A stretch of 64,000 bases of DNA from Siphonodentalium dalli. Lineage: Eukaryota > Mollusca > Scaphopoda > Gadilida > Siphonodentaliidae. The position numbers were made by a program, and so were the translations under genes. Below, in pieces: positions 1-12,917 of this stretch (within the stretch, counting starts at the first letter, position 1; each line of letters begins with the position of its first letter). The stretch lies in NCBI GenBank assembly GCA_032622095.1, contig CP136067.1:200098052-200162051 (forward strand), in the 5' to 3' direction. Under the pieces are notes generated by a model. It saw only the letters and a list, made by a program, of their open reading frames with translations, was not told where the DNA came from and did not search any database.

Positions 1-79
1 GTAGCAATGTTCCGGCATATATTCTAAGCTGATAAGAAATGCTCTTTATTGCTGATATTTCCCCCTTTAAATCGTCTGA

Positions 80-470
80 GGTCAACGGCATCTATCCCAT
101 GACACTCTACGGGTCAATGTATCCACGTGTTTCAATATTCACCGACCAGATTTCAGCCATTTTGGGTATATAGTCAATTATTTAGTTAAGTCAATTATTA
201 GTGCCCCTCTAACACATTTGAAGTCAACGGGACTTATATAATAAGATTCACTGTGTCAAATTACCCATATGTACACATTTTCAGCTCCGATGGTCAACCG
301 TTTGGTCACCTCTAACCAAAATATAAATAAAATAATTATTAGAGCCCTTTTAAGACATATGATATAATAAGGCTCCCCGGGTCAAATTACTCCTATATAT
401 GCAAATTTTCAGCCCGATTGTCCAGCCGTTTGGTCGTCTGTAATCGGAAAAACAAACAAACAAACATAGG
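80..470. repeat. Three diverged ~130-bp units ending in an (AAAC)n tail
   Basis: Three loosely similar units share the pattern GTCAAC ... GGGTCAA(A)TTA ... TTTTCAGC..GAT ... CCGTTTGGTC, and the last ends in a short AAAC-type tail near 452-470. A similar multi-unit block with a CAGACAGACA tail lies at 11500-11990. Short tandem tails of this kind are typical of some LINE 3' ends, so a 3' fragment of a non-LTR element is a reasonable inference; no coding sequence supports it. Confidence 0.4.
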
Positions 471-480
471 AAAAAACAAT

Positions 481-1488
481 CAAATTGAGTTTATTTGTAA
501 AGATTAGTCAATCATAATATCAATATCTAAGATAATAATACTTAAACACTAGTTTATAGGTTATGGAGACTGTGCTCGGGCACAAATATACATGTAACAT
601 ATATACATATAACTTCCATAGATGTCGAGAAAAAATAAAAGCGACAACATTATGGCTATCCGAAGCAAAACAATTTACAGACCTCACGGCAACACTACCC
701 CACCCCAAATAATAATAAACTAAAATAGATTTAAAAAAACACTGTGCCGTAATTGGGGAAAGATCGCACATGTGGGTCAAATGGTCTTGAGGAACGCTAA
801 AAGTATAAGAAATTTCATCTTGGGAACAAAATTTCTTCAAAATTAACTGCAGTGACACAACGCGAAAGTGGTTATACATGTTGTTGTTGTAACTGGAGGT
901 TTGGAACCATAAAAGCATCTTTAACAATACGTTCACTGCCACGGAAACCTCAGCGAACTCAGTATTTGAAATGGATAGAAATCACGACACAGTTGCCGTG
1001 CACTGAAGAGACAAAACTTTAGTGACAACTATGGGCTTCCATACATATAGTGATACGAGATTGACCTTTGTAACGCTGTGCAGGTGCAAATAAATCGATA
1101 CAATGGATTCCGAAACTACGTGTTAAGTGGCTTTGGTGAATTCGTTTCTGTGGGTGGTTCATGTGGGAAACGTTAAATATTTTCAAATGGAATTGTAGTA
1201 GGGACACGTGCATGGCCACATGTCACTAAGTTCTTTTTTGGGGTTAAAATCGGATTTTTCGTTGTTTGCGTACGAATGCCAAGGGCTACTTTCGAAGTCA
1301 AAGTTATGCCACTTAGCATACATTTATCCGGAAAATACCACTGGTTTCTGATACTCCAAACCTAGACCAACATGTTAACATATCATTTTAGTCTGAACTC
1401 GCAGTTTTCGCCGAGAACGACCCTCCGGGCCCAACCCACAGGCGCTTGTGAATTTTTTTTATATATATACTATATACATATAAGGCCG
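481..1488. other. No recognisable gene
   Basis: AT-rich sequence. A 140-codon minus-strand open frame (942-520) has no recognisable domain, is rich in Tyr/Leu/Val/Ser as chance frames in AT-rich DNA are, and is not called. Confidence 0.5.
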
Positions 1489-2163
1489 GACAATCTGGTG
1501 GCAAGATTGAGCAGCCATTGTTGATTCGGCCGTGTAGGAGTTAATGTGCACCGATTTTGTTCGGGTAAATGGCAAAATGTTTTATGACAGATTAGTATAC
1601 GAAATGTGCTACCTTGTGCCCTCTCTTCTTGAATTTGACAATATTGGTATTACTAACTGTTTACAACGATAAAACATTGCACCTTGATCGGGAATCCATC
1701 CGTATTTCATCTTGGACCCGCAGTGAATTATTGATGTTCACCGATTGGCCGAGCTATTTCTGGATTATTTGCGGGAAATTTGAACTTACTTCCTGGTTGC
1801 AACTTCGAGCGTCCACATTTGACAGCATGTCGTTTTGTGTATCAACAAAAGTCATGTGACATACGGAAAAAAAATAAAGAGGTATTTTTTTATTTCAACC
1901 AATCAGCGGCCAGCTACAATTCACTGTGAATATACGGACAAAATATTGACTTGTCACTTATATAAAATCATCTAAGATATCAAATACATACACTTTTTAT
2001 TGGAATAAGGTAATAAGCAACATATGCAGTGGTAATCGCATATTATACTGTATGTATACGTAAGTTATTGTATATTTAGCCGTTTACCCGAATTAAATCG
2101 GTGCAGATTAACCCCCGCCGGCCAAGGCGCCAAACCAAATTTAAATTTGGCCGCCAGATTGTC
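1489..2163. mobile_element. Non-autonomous TIR element, ~675 bp
   Basis: The two ends are inverted copies of each other over about 90 bp. The left end starts GACAATCTGGTGGC, and the reverse complement of the right end starts GACAATCTGGCGGC. Both continue through GCACCGATTT and TTCGGGTAAA blocks. No transposase frame lies inside. No clear target-site duplication was found, so the superfamily is undetermined. Confidence 0.55.
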
Positions 2164-3599
2164 ATACCTTTCTTTTTTATAGTAAGTAATAAAATATTTG
2201 TTACATGTACCTGTGGCCCAACCCACTCTCGCCGACAAGGTTTTCCCCTAACCCAGAGTGTTGTCCCGCCTGAAGCACACGAAATATCGAGAAACAAAAA
2301 TTGTGTGATTTCGTACCTTAAGTTTGAAAAGTCACACTCTTAAGTTTGGAAAGTCCCACTAGAACCAAAGAACTATATTGCAACATGGTGTGATTTGGTT
2401 CTCCGATTATTTTATCAGTTTGTTGCAATTTGATGCAATTATAGAGATAATATCTTCTCACATGTATACAAATGTATACATATTTGTAAAGCTAAGACAT
2501 AACGCCACCTTTTTATGTCAAAATTGGAACTCACCGCCCAAGATGGTAGCCAAAATGGCGACCGAAAGTGGAAAATGTAACGTTTTTTTTTACTGATATC
2601 ATTAAGATAAGTTTCTGCTGTTTGGAACTGGTTGAGAATTGTGACTTTATTTTGTATTTAGCATCTTAACTGGCCATAGGGAAAATAAAAGATGCCATTA
2701 GTGGGGTCCTCACCCCATCTGATCATTCAAAAAATTGGAAGGACTGTGCAATGTAAGTGGTACATGCTATTTCTTATAGATATTACGACTCGATGGTATC
2801 AAAATTGTCATTTTGGCTCAAAATGGCTGCCAAAATGGCGGCCAAAATATGAAAATGGTAAATATTGCACCAGCGTGCCGTGCAACCGCTTATAAGTGTG
2901 GTTGTTGAATACATGTGACTATTCTGTCTTATATACATTGAATACTAACATTTCTGATGCACCTTGATTAAATTTTACTATTTCAACCACTGAAATTACC
3001 AAAATCATGGGATATATTTTATTACAAACTTTGCATCAAAATCAGCAAAAAAAATCACTTTCAGGTTTGCACCATTTTGTCAAGTAAAATGGAACAATCT
3101 TTGGTATCAAATGTGCTTTTTATTTTGGTCTATCTTAAATTTGTGACACTGAGGTGGTTTAGACAAAATTACTCAAGATGGCTTGCAAAATAGCAACCAA
3201 ATTTGGTAAAAAAAGTTTATTTGTCACATTTATTTAGAACATTATTCTAAGCTGTTTCGAAAAGATTGCAAATTGTGACTCACTTGGTTATTAAACATGC
3301 TACTTAATCAACGGACAATTAAATGCTTTATTATGCTTGTCCCATACAATATCAGGCATGACAAATCATTTTTATGGATGCAGTAAGGATTTTTGCCGAA
3401 AACGTCGTTTGGGATTCTGTCTATTTTTGAACGGAAATGGGCAGAACGTTGAAACGGAACTGAGAGGGATCCTATTATGTGGCTACTCTGGTCCATTAGC
3501 ATCAACATTTATTAACTTATAAACTATTGTCATGAGAACTGTTTCCTTCTTATTGCATACCAAACGCAATTAAGGTGGAGACACTCTGATATGATCTAT

Positions 3600-5165
3600 A
3601 TCGGTATACATACCCTTGAGTTATAGCGATACTAAATCGATAGTTACCAAAAGGTACATCAGTGCAGCTCACACATGACCATGCAGTCACTCCATATATA
3701 CACGAACACCACATAAATGAACATATGGTACTCGCTTTATACACATACACCTCACCCACTACTATACAGCCACATATTAGTATGCACATACACCCAACAC
3801 ATGGCCATATAGCTGTGAGTAAACATGCAGGCACATCAGGTATACTCCTACACCTCATCCATGACCATATAGTCACGACATGTATACATATTCACTACAT
3901 TCATGAGCATACAGTAACATCTTGTATACCTATTCGCCTCACCATTGGTAATACAGTCACTCCATGTATATGTATCTATTTGCAACAGAGTCATTCCCGG
4001 TATATATTTGCGACAACCATGGCTGTATAACCACTCAATATATACATATACACCCAACACAAAACCATTGAGTCACTATCGGTATATATAGTATACATAT
4101 AAACCCCCCAATGGCGTTACAGTCTTTCTAGATATACTAATGTCCCGCACCGCGCACATGGCCATTCATACACTCCAAACGTGCATATAGACCGCACCTT
4201 GACAAATCAGCCTCTCGCTGTATACTCATAAACCACACTCATGATCATACATTCACTCCTTGTATACCAATTCACCCCACCATTAATTGTACCACACTGG
4301 CACTCCCTGTATACATATTGGCCACATCATGGCCATATAGCCACTCAAGATATACAAGGGCTCGCGTCTTGCAGGTAATGAGTCGAAACGTAATGTGATA
4401 TTTGCTAGTATGGCACATAGTCAGCGATCTGCAACTGATGATGATATTATCCAAACATTTTGGCATCTTTTCAACTCATTGGGAGTATTTTCAAAAACTC
4501 TACTTTTGGCATAAAATAAAATCTTGGTACGTTATAAAACATTTCAAAATTCCATTGAACTGCTCCAGGACCCAGCTTCCACGTCAACATTCATGTCATT
4601 AAAACGGGGATCAATTTTTCTGCGAGATATCGGGACCTTGGTCATTATATATTTAGCCTCGAATATTCTGTAATATGTCTAACATACATCCTCCCCTTTC
4701 TTTTGACATCCATACATTTATGTACCACCTTCATTGTGTGGGAAAATTATATGGCGGGTAGGATGTATGCCATTATTTATTTCACTATACTTATGTTGAC
4801 AAACAGAAAGGCCTTATGGTCCGTCAGTCAGTGCTCCATTCTGACTTTTATTGTCATTCCGGAGGACTAGGTGTGATTTTCGTTGACGCGGACAGATGTG
4901 TCACCTTGTCAGACACCCACTTACATGTATTTGTTAGCCTATACTTACCTGATTGGTTGGTTGTCTGTATTGGTTAACCCATGACCATAGTCACTCCAGG
5001 TGTATATATCTCACCAATTACCATACATTCCTTCTGGATATACCTATACCCCGCAGACACGGCCATTCGTACACTTCAGACTTGCAAATACAGCTCAACC
5101 ATTACAATTCAGACACTCGCTGTATTCGTACACAGCCCATCCATAAGCAGTATTTAGCCATTCAC
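3600..5165. repeat. Minisatellite, ~40-45 bp unit (left half of core)
   Basis: Diverged tandem units of the type CCAT-ACCATATAGTCACTCC-GTATACATATACACC-CA. The same unit recurs at 9750-10220 and, as the opposite strand, at 41040-42640. Open frames rich in Thr, His, Ile and Tyr arise only because the unit lacks stop codons in some frames. Confidence 0.8.
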
Positions 5166-5212
5166 GGTATACCGGTGTAACACGTCATCTCCCCCAGGAT
5201 ATCTCCACCCTC

Positions 5213-5241
5213 GGGGGGGGGGGGGGGGGGGGGGGGGGGGG
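5213..5241 (+). repeat. Homopolymer run of 29 G
   Basis: Uninterrupted G tract just inside the left terminus of the inner foldback element. Shorter G or C runs mark the same position in many of the tandem units nearby. Confidence 0.95.
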
Positions 5242-5499
5242 AGGTGTCCTAGGATATCTCCCCCACCCTGGAAATCTCCACCATGTACGACTAAAAAATA
5301 ATTTCACACATTTGATATCGTTTGGTTCTGAAATGGCCAGAAAAATGTTTTTTGAAATTAAAAAAAACAAATTATTTATTTTATTTTATTTAAAATAAAA
5401 AAGTGACAAAATTAGTTTTTTTCACGAATTTGATTGTCTGTTCATGAAATGACCAGAAAAATGTTTTTTTTTAATTCAATTCTTTTCTTTTCTTTCAAA

Positions 5500-6430
5500 T
5501 GTCCAGGCTTGGATATATTCCACCCCACCCCACCCCCCCCCCACCCAGCACCTACATGACAAAAAAATCATCTTATGGTTTTATCGCTTATTTTGCCTTA
5601 TATAGTAATGAAACAGCGAGAAATTAGCTTCTCCAAGAGAAAGTTGTTTGAGTCAGGGTTTGGGGTGGGGGATGTCCAGGTCAAGATATCTCCCCCCACC
5701 CATCACCTACATGACAAATAATTCATTGTATGGGGTTTATTGCTTGTTTTCCTTTATATAGTCATGAAACAGCGACAAATTAACTTCTTCTGAGAACAAG
5801 TTTTTTGAGTCAGGGTTTGGGGTGGAGGGGAGGGGGGAAATGCCCAGGTCAGGATATCTTCACCCGCACCCAGCACCTACATGACAAAAAAATAATCTTA
5901 TGGTTTTATCGCTTGTTTTGCTTAAAATAGTCATGAAACAGCGAGAAATTAACTTCTTCTGAGAACAAAATTTTGAGTCAGGGTTTGGGGTGGGGGAAGA
6001 TGTCCAGATCAGGATATCTTCCCCCCACCCAGCACCTCATGACAAAAAAATAATCTTATGGTTTTATCGCTCGTTTTGCTTTATATAGTCGTGAAACAGC
6101 GAGAAATTAACTTCTTCTGAGAACAAGTTTTTTGAGTCAGGGTTTGGGGTGGGGGAAATGTCCAGGTCAGGATATCTTCCCCCCACCCAGCACCTACATG
6201 ACAACAAAATAATCTTTATGGTTTTATCGCTTGTTTTGCTTTATATAGTCATGAAACAGCGAGAAATTAACTTCTTCTGATAACAAGTTTTTTGAGTCAG
6301 GGTTTGGGGGGGGGGAGATGTCCAGGTCAGGATATCTCCCCCACCCAAAACCTACATGACAAAAAAATAATCTTATGGTTTTATCGCTTGTTTTGCTTTA
6401 TATAGTCATGAAACAGCGAGATATTAACTA
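5500..6430 (+). repeat. Six tandem ~160-bp units (left array)
   Basis: Units recur near 5540, 5703, 5870, 6029, 6188 and 6344. Each contains CACCTACATGACAA, TTATGGTTTTATCGCT, CATGAAACAGCGA, TTTGAGTCAGGGTTTGGGG and GTCCAGGTCA(A/G)GATATCT. C and G runs of varying length separate the units. Confidence 0.9.
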
Positions 6431-6751
6431 GACAACTGAACACACCAGACTGTGGACTGTGGACTTTCCATGTCTTGAATGGAGATGTGTCAGGACTGAG
6501 TTTGTGTTCATCCAAGCTGAGAATTCACTTTGCGAACTGTTTCAGTAAAGGTTATATTGCACCTTTTCCACAGTCTCTGAATGTGTCAAAGTTACCATAT
6601 AAATGCATTTCATTATAAAGTAGAGTAGGAACTTCATTCAAGTTCATCATTCATGAAATAGTAAATAGCATATTTTATCATCTTAAAATGTTTGCTCATT
6701 CTGATGTGGCAGGTTGTCCTTTCACAATTGGCTCCAAATGTAAGAATTTAA

Positions 6752-7073
6752 AGGTACTCAATCTGATCAGATGTTTCTAAATTACTATTTCTTTGGCGTT
6801 GGGGGGGGGGGATAAAAAATATTTGATTCAAGTCGAGGAACCCACCCATCAAAGCTTAGAGTGATTAGATATCGATGTTTGAAATTTTCTGTTTCTATTG
6901 ATAAAATCAAGTGGTTACTATACAATAGAAACAGCAAACTTCAAACATCAATATATAATCACTCTGAGCTTTGATGGGTGGGTTCCTCGACTAGAATCAA
7001 ATATATTTTATCCTCCCCCTCACCCAAGCCAAAGAAATAGTAATTTAGGACCCTCTGATCGGATTGAGTACCT
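6752..7073. mobile_element. Palindromic MITE, AGGTACTCAATC termini (piggyBac-like)
   Basis: The two halves are inverted copies over about 140 bp each. Termini are AGGTACTCAATC(T/C)GATC at both ends. TTAA precedes the left end (6748-6751); the right flank is TACA, so the duplication is decayed here. A second copy at 63370-63839 keeps TTAA on both sides, which suggests piggyBac-type insertion. Confidence 0.7.
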
Positions 7074-8100
7074 TACATTTTTATGAAAACATTTGAGTTA
7101 GAATTTTTATTCAAAAATTACAGTACAGTAATACAGATTTTATTCCACTTGCATTTAGGTGTTTAGTAAACTCACAATCATTGAGCATCCAAAACATATT
7201 TCTGAATCATATTTGAACAGTGGTATTTGCAATTTCTGATATGTGTCTTTGCTGATAAAAAAAATCCCCCCTCATATGTTTAATGTATCAAAGATACTGC
7301 TACCAAACTGAGAAAAATCAGATAAGCACTTCTTCCCATTTCACAGTGAAGCTTCCTGATAACTACTATATCTACAATTAATGTTACATTAGCAGTAAAT
7401 TTGGTAGTTATTCCTTTATGCATTGAGATTTTGAGATCCAAATAACTGAATCAAAAATTGAGATAAAAAATAATTTCTGAGGTATGAATAGCGAAACTAT
7501 AATGAAAACTATTAACCAAAACCAAAACATCATAAACATAAGAATAAATGTTAATTATGTTGTTTCTTCTGAAACAGGGGTTTTAAAACAGGGCAAGTTT
7601 TTCATGGAATACTGCATCCCATTGTTGTTTGTTCATTTTTTTCTTCTTTTTGCTTGTTGGTGTCATTTTTGTCAATGTTTCTGCTTGTACACATTGTTAC
7701 TGTTTCAACACTCTTGTATATGAGTATAGTAATATATTAAATAAATATATCTAAAGTTTGCAGTTATTTATCTTCATCCTTAATCATGTCAACACATAAT
7801 TCCAATTCAATTTCCCCAAACTTACACCCAAATCCAACATATCCAGACCTAAATTGAGTTGAGTAAGAAAGCCAGGGTTAGGGATGTGGCCCTTTCATTA
7901 CCCATCCTCCATCTGTCCCAACACCATCAATGACCAAACCAAAAATCTCTATAAAGTCACCCCATCGTACCTTTGACTACATTTTGACTATATCTATCCA
8001 TCTCCCCACCTAAATTAACTCCACCTAAGCTTTAAACAGTTGATTGAATTTCTCGTAACTGTACTGTATTTGAAGCTGATAATCAGAGAAAAACATTGGA
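7074..8100. other. Unique AT-rich centre of inner foldback element
   Basis: No repeat structure or coding frame recognised. The 79-codon frame at 7484-7723 has no known motif and is taken as chance. Confidence 0.4.
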
Positions 8101-8589
8101 TGAAATATCTCCTAGGTGTGAACCTGGACATTTCCACCCCACCCCCTTAAGTCTGACTAAAACAATGTTTTCTCACAATGAATTTCTTGCTGTTTCATGT
8201 CTATATAAAACAAGAGATGGAAAATCACCCAGTGCATACCCCTTGTGGCATACCGCCGCCTAGTGTGGGCATATCTATACCATATGACTGATATACTCAT
8301 GCAATTTGGATGGACCCAAACATCAGCATTTTTATATAAACAAAGATGAATAACTACACAACGAAAAACCTAAAAAAAATATGATTGTCCTCATAGTGGT
8401 GAACATCCTTACCAAATTTCATTGACATCCAAGCATTACTGTTCAAGTAATGGCCTGAACAGATATCGGTCAGATAAAAAGCCAACATTTCCAATTAAAC
8501 AAAGTTGAACAACTCTAGAATGGAAAACCCAAACAAAACAATTATTTTGGAAGTATTTAATTAAAGTCAGCCAGGGCATGTGTCAGAAG

Positions 8590-9490
8590 AAGTTAATTTC
8601 TCGCCGTTTCATGACTATGTAAAGCAAAATAAGCGATAAAACCATACAATGATATTTTTGTCATGTAGGTGCTGGGTGTGGGGGGGGGGGTATCCCCCAC
8701 CCCAAACCCTGACTCAAAAAAACTTTTTCTCAGAAAAAGGTAATTTCTCGCTGTTTCATGACTATATAAAGCAAAATAAGCAATAAATCCATACAATGAT
8801 TTTTTTGTCATCTAGGTGCTGGGTGGGGGGGGGGATATCCTGACCTGGACATCTTCCCCCCTCCCCAAACCCTGACTCAAAAAACTTGTTCCCAGAAGAA
8901 GTTAATTTCTCGCTGTTTCGTGACTATATAAAGCAAAACAAGCGATAAAACCATAAGAGTATTGTTTTGTCATGTAGGTGCTGGGTGGGGGGGGGGAGAT
9001 ATCCTGACCTGGACATCTCCCCCCAAACCCTGACTCAAAAATCTTGTTCTCAGAAGAAGTTAATTTCTCGCTGTTTCATGACTATATAAAGCAAAACAAG
9101 CGATAAAACCATAAGATTAATATTTTGTCATGTAGGTGCTGGTGGGGGGGGGGGGGGGGAGATATCCTGACCTGGACATCTCACCCCCACCCCAAACCCT
9201 GACTCAAAAAACTTTTTCTCAGAAGAAGTTAATTTCTCGCTGTTTCATGACTATATAAAGCAAAACAAGCAATAAATCCATACAATGATTTATTTGTCAT
9301 GTAGGTGCTGGGTGGGGGAGATATCCTGTCCTGGACATCTCCCCCCACCCCAAACCCTGACTCAAACAACTTTCCCTTGGAGAAGCTAATTATTTCTCCC
9401 TGTTTCATGAGTATATAAAGCAAAATAAGCGATAAAACCATAAGATGATTTTTTTGTCATGTAGGTGCTGGGTGGGGGGGGGTGGAATAT
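8590..9490 (-). repeat. Six tandem ~160-bp units (right array, inverted)
   Basis: Reverse complement of the 5500-6430 array. TTGTCAT(G/C)TAGGTGCTGGGTG recurs near 8656, 8806, 8968, 9127, 9294 and 9456. The copy number (six) matches the left array. Confidence 0.9.
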
Positions 9491-9749
9491 CCAAGCCTGG
9501 ACATTTGAAAGAAAAGAAAAAAAACATTTTTCTGGTCATTTCATGTACAGACAATAAAATTCGTGAAAAAAATAATTTTGTCACCTTTTTTTTAAAAATT
9601 CTAAAAAAAATTCAAAAAAAAATTGTTTTAATCTCAAAAAACATTTTTCTGGCCATTTCAGAACCAAACGATATCAAATGAGTGAAGTTATTTTTTAGTC
9701 GTACATGGGGGGAAGATATCCAGGGGGAGATATCATGTTACACCGGTAC

Positions 9750-10220
9750 ACACACCAATGACAATACAGCAACAGCAGATAAACATATACATCCCACCCA
9801 TAACCATGTTGTCACTATATATACACAAGCCTGCCAATTACCATCAAGCTATACTTTAGGTATGCATATACACTTCAACAACATTGACCCTGCAGTCATT
9901 CCATGTACACATATACACATTGCCCATAACCACATAACCACTCCATATTTACCCATACACCCCATTCCATTACCATACAGCAAACGCGTGTATACATATA
10001 CACCCACCCATGACAATACAGCCACCAATGTACATATGTACACCCCACAAATGACCACACGGTCACTCCCTGTATACATGCATGTTCACCTTACACAGGA
10101 CCATACGCTACTCCTTATATACAAATGGACACCCCATACATGACCATATAATCACACATTGTATAACTATTCATATTATTCGTGAATACAATAACAGTAT
10201 ACATACTCACCTCACCTATA
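9750..10220. repeat. Minisatellite, right part of core
   Basis: Same 40-45 bp unit family as 3600-5165, interrupted from it by the inner foldback element. Units contain ACCATAYAGTCACTCC and TATACAYATACACC. Confidence 0.75.
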
Positions 10221-11499
10221 TCCATACACTCAACAGACACACACTGTATTAAGTTGATCAATGTTGATTATAATTGGCCAGAGTAGCCACATACTAAGAT
10301 CCCTCTCAGTTCCATTTCAAAGTTCTGCCCATTTCAGTTAAAAAAAAAGGACAGAATTCAGAAAGAAGTTTTCGGCAAAATCCATACTGCATCCCTTAAA
10401 TTAACTTTTCATGCCTCTTAAGATACGGGGACAACCAGAATAGAACATTAAGTTGACTAAGTAGCATGCTTAATAATCAAGTGAGTCACAATCTGCTACC
10501 TGTTCTGGACAGCAGTGAATAATGTTCGGAATATATGTGACAAATCAACATTTTACCAAATTTGTTACCATTTTGCAAGCACATATCAAAACAATAAACA
10601 CAGTTGATACCAAAGATATTTCCATTTTACTTTAACAAATGGTTCAAACCTGAATAGTGAATTTTTGCCGATTTTGATGTCAAGTTTGTGACATAAAAAT
10701 TCAATTAATTATGGTGATTTCAGTGGTTAAAATAGTAACAATTAACCAATATGCATCAGCAATGTTAGTATTCAATACATATAAGACAGAATAGTCAATT
10801 GTGTGTGTAAACCACAACTTGTAAGCAGTTGCATAATACGCTGGAGCAATATTTACCGTTTTTCATATATAGGTTGCCATTTTGGCAGCCATTTTGAACC
10901 AAAGTGACAATTTTGGTAATTTTGAGTTTGAATATCAATAAAAAATAAGAAGCATAATTTATATTGCGCAGTTCTTCCAATTTCTTGATGAAATATGACT
11001 AGAATCCCAATGGTGATATTTTGTGATATATTATACCACGTTCTGTAAAATTGAATTTTTGAGTGATCGGAAGGGGTTGGGACCCCATGGATGGCATATT
11101 TCATTGCTTCAACGGTCATTTAACATGCTAAATACAAAATAAAGTTACAATTCTCAACCAGTTCCAAACAGCAGAAATTTATCTTAAAAATACTAGTAAA
11201 AAACGTAAAACAAATTCACTTCCGGCCACCATTTTGGTTGCCATCTTGGACGGGGATTTCCCATTTTGGCACAGAAAGGTGGCGTTATGTCTTAACTTCA
11301 CAAATTTATATATATGACAAGATTTTCTCACTATAATTGCATCAAACTAACTTAACGGAAATGGCAGCCATCTTGGACACCATCTTGAATTACAAAAAAT
11401 GCTCAAGGTGGATTTTAGCCACTTTTTGGATATGTTATAGAGGATATATTCCTCTTCAAAATAGTATATAAACCAACTTAGTTCCAATTTATTCTAGGT

Positions 11500-11990
11500 C
11501 AGACCAGACTAACTCTCCTTCGGTGCACCCTGATTTGAATGGCGCCATGACATCTTTAAGCCACACCATTTAACTCCTGATATCACGGAGATTATTATGT
11601 ATAAGTTTGGTCGTAATCGGCGATTAGATTCCCTTTATCAAGGAGAAGAACGTGTATCAATTTGTTGAAAATCGGCGCTAAACATATTTATCAATTATGG
11701 TGCTCCTCTCCCTTTCCGTGCACTTTTGACTTTATTAAGCCACACCAATAGAGTCCTCATATCATGGAGATGGTTATGTTAAATTGTAGTGGAAATTGGC
11801 GATAAAAACCTTTCACGCCCCTCCCATTTTCTGCCGCTAAAAACACCAGCGTCACTTTATAAAACTCCAACCCACACCGTTATCTTCCTCGTGAAAATTG
11901 ACTCATATTAGATCACTTTGGTGACATTTAGATGTTTTCCCAGTGAATTTCTATATAACACAGACAGACATTCGCAAAATAGATATAAGA
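11500..11990. repeat. Diverged ~200-bp tandem units with CAGACAGACA tail
   Basis: Two to three units share a C(T/C)GTGCAC...TTTGA, TTAAGCCACACCA, TATCA(C/T)GGAGAT and TCGGCGAT/TTGGCGAT series, ending in ACACAGACAGACA near 11965. Organisation resembles 80-470. Likely a LINE-derived 3' region, but no coding part is present. Confidence 0.45.
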
Positions 11991-12329
11991 TAGAAGATAA
12001 TATAGCGTTAACAGACCATTAAAAGAACTTATATAGAAGTTGAGACAAAAGTTTTATTTTATGAACCGGCTGGGCCATATTACAGTTCTATATGATCTCA
12101 ATTTTGTTTAGGTTTATTTGATACTTGATATTGTATTCGTAATATAATGGCGGTCAGTGCGCACTGTTTATTAAACATCGACAAAATAGCGAAACTTTGC
12201 GTTTGAATGTTGTTTTAAAATGAATTTAAGAAGCGAGCAAAACTATATGATACTATAGTTTATGCACAGTCATAGTCCTCGGTTTATCCTACCGACCATA
12301 AGAAGGCGCTGCGATGGCACGCATTACAA

Positions 12330-12486
12330 TAGAACCAATGGGGAGTGAGCCTTCTCGTTATTTAAGTTCCCTGTTTGAACTATTCATCATTCGCGCTCTA
12401 GTCTTTCCGTAGTTGTGTAGCAGACGAGGTTTTGTTGTGTAATATATAACACGTAGGAACAGTGCAACCAGGAGCAAAGAAATACC
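12330..12486 (+). promoter_or_regulatory. Candidate promoter and 5' UTR
   Basis: A TATA-like TATTTAAG lies at about 12359-12366. The sequence TCATTCGCGCTCTAG about 25-35 bases downstream could be a start region, and the next ~95 bases lead to an ATG in strong context (ACCATGG). This stretch is locally free of the repeats seen on both sides. Inference only; transcript data would be needed to confirm a start site. Confidence 0.35.
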
Positions 12487-12496
12487 ATGGCAACAG
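12487..12496 (+). CDS. Candidate distant start exon (possibly of the GIMAP gene)
   Basis: Ten coding bases, ATG GCA ACA G, sit in strong start context (A at -3, G at +4) and run directly into a perfect CAG/GTAAGT splice donor at 12497. The phase (one base left over) fits the GIMAP exon, whose first two bases after the acceptor complete a GTC codon, giving MATVGPSNEQLRIVLLGK. That would imply an intron of about 45.7 kb filled with transposons. A local alternative exists at 58003-58021, also in phase. The exon could equally belong to another transcript. Confidence 0.4.
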
Positions 12497-12917
12497 GTAA
12501 GTGATACTATAATACAATCATGTATGTTTTACCATCCACCCATTCAAGGTAGTGTAACACCTGGGAGACTAGGTTTTTTTCCATCAGTACTGGGCCTGCA
12601 CGACACGAAGACTGTGGTGTAATATACATTTTAAGAATACAAAATAAAAGCCTATTCAATTCAACTAAATTCGAACGATTATCACTACCCCGGGTAGTTT
12701 GTTTGACTGATGCCTTCCCATAAATTTAAAGAATATTTCTTTAAATTTATATGAATAAGGAGTTCATGGTGTGTGAAAGGAGCATTAACTATAAAATAGT
12801 ATAAATATTTCTTGTTGAAGAGACCAGAGGCAATCGCAGTGGGCAAATTTGCAAACAACTATACAAGTCTGTGGTGGCATCACCACTCAGAGAACATGGA
12901 GATTTATTGGTGGTTAA

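Larger units (their letters stand above)
5171..9748. mobile_element. Inner foldback element with symmetric tandem arrays
   Basis: The terminal inverted repeat starts ACCGGTGTAACA at both ends and continues through a GATATCTCCCCC-rich segment. The adjacent block (AAATAATTTCACACATTTGATATCG type, 5295-5350) returns inverted at 9640-9700. Each arm then carries six tandem units of about 160 bp (5500-6430 and 8590-9490) in opposite orientation. The middle (6430-8590) holds a smaller palindromic MITE. The element sits within the minisatellite core of the outer palindrome, so it inserted later. No coding capacity was recognised. Confidence 0.75.
2428..11347. mobile_element. Long foldback element (outer palindrome) with minisatellite core
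   Basis: The segment 2428-3560 reappears inverted at about 10230-11347. Shared landmarks include the GATGCAATTATAG edge, the AAGACATAACGCCACC block, repeated CCAAAATGGC/CAAGATGG motifs, AATTGGAAG(A)ACTG(T/C)GCA, and the block that precedes the minisatellite. Inside each arm lies a 40-45 bp minisatellite, again inverted left to right. The core has been interrupted by a second palindrome at 5171-9748. No transposase or reverse transcriptase frame was found, so this is a non-autonomous foldback element or an old inverted duplication. A related copy without the inner insertion occupies 39739-44695. Confidence 0.75.

Noticed and set aside
5500-9490. CRISPR-like regular repeats
   Set aside because: Units are long (~160 bp), lack short direct repeats with unique spacers, and the DNA is clearly animal.
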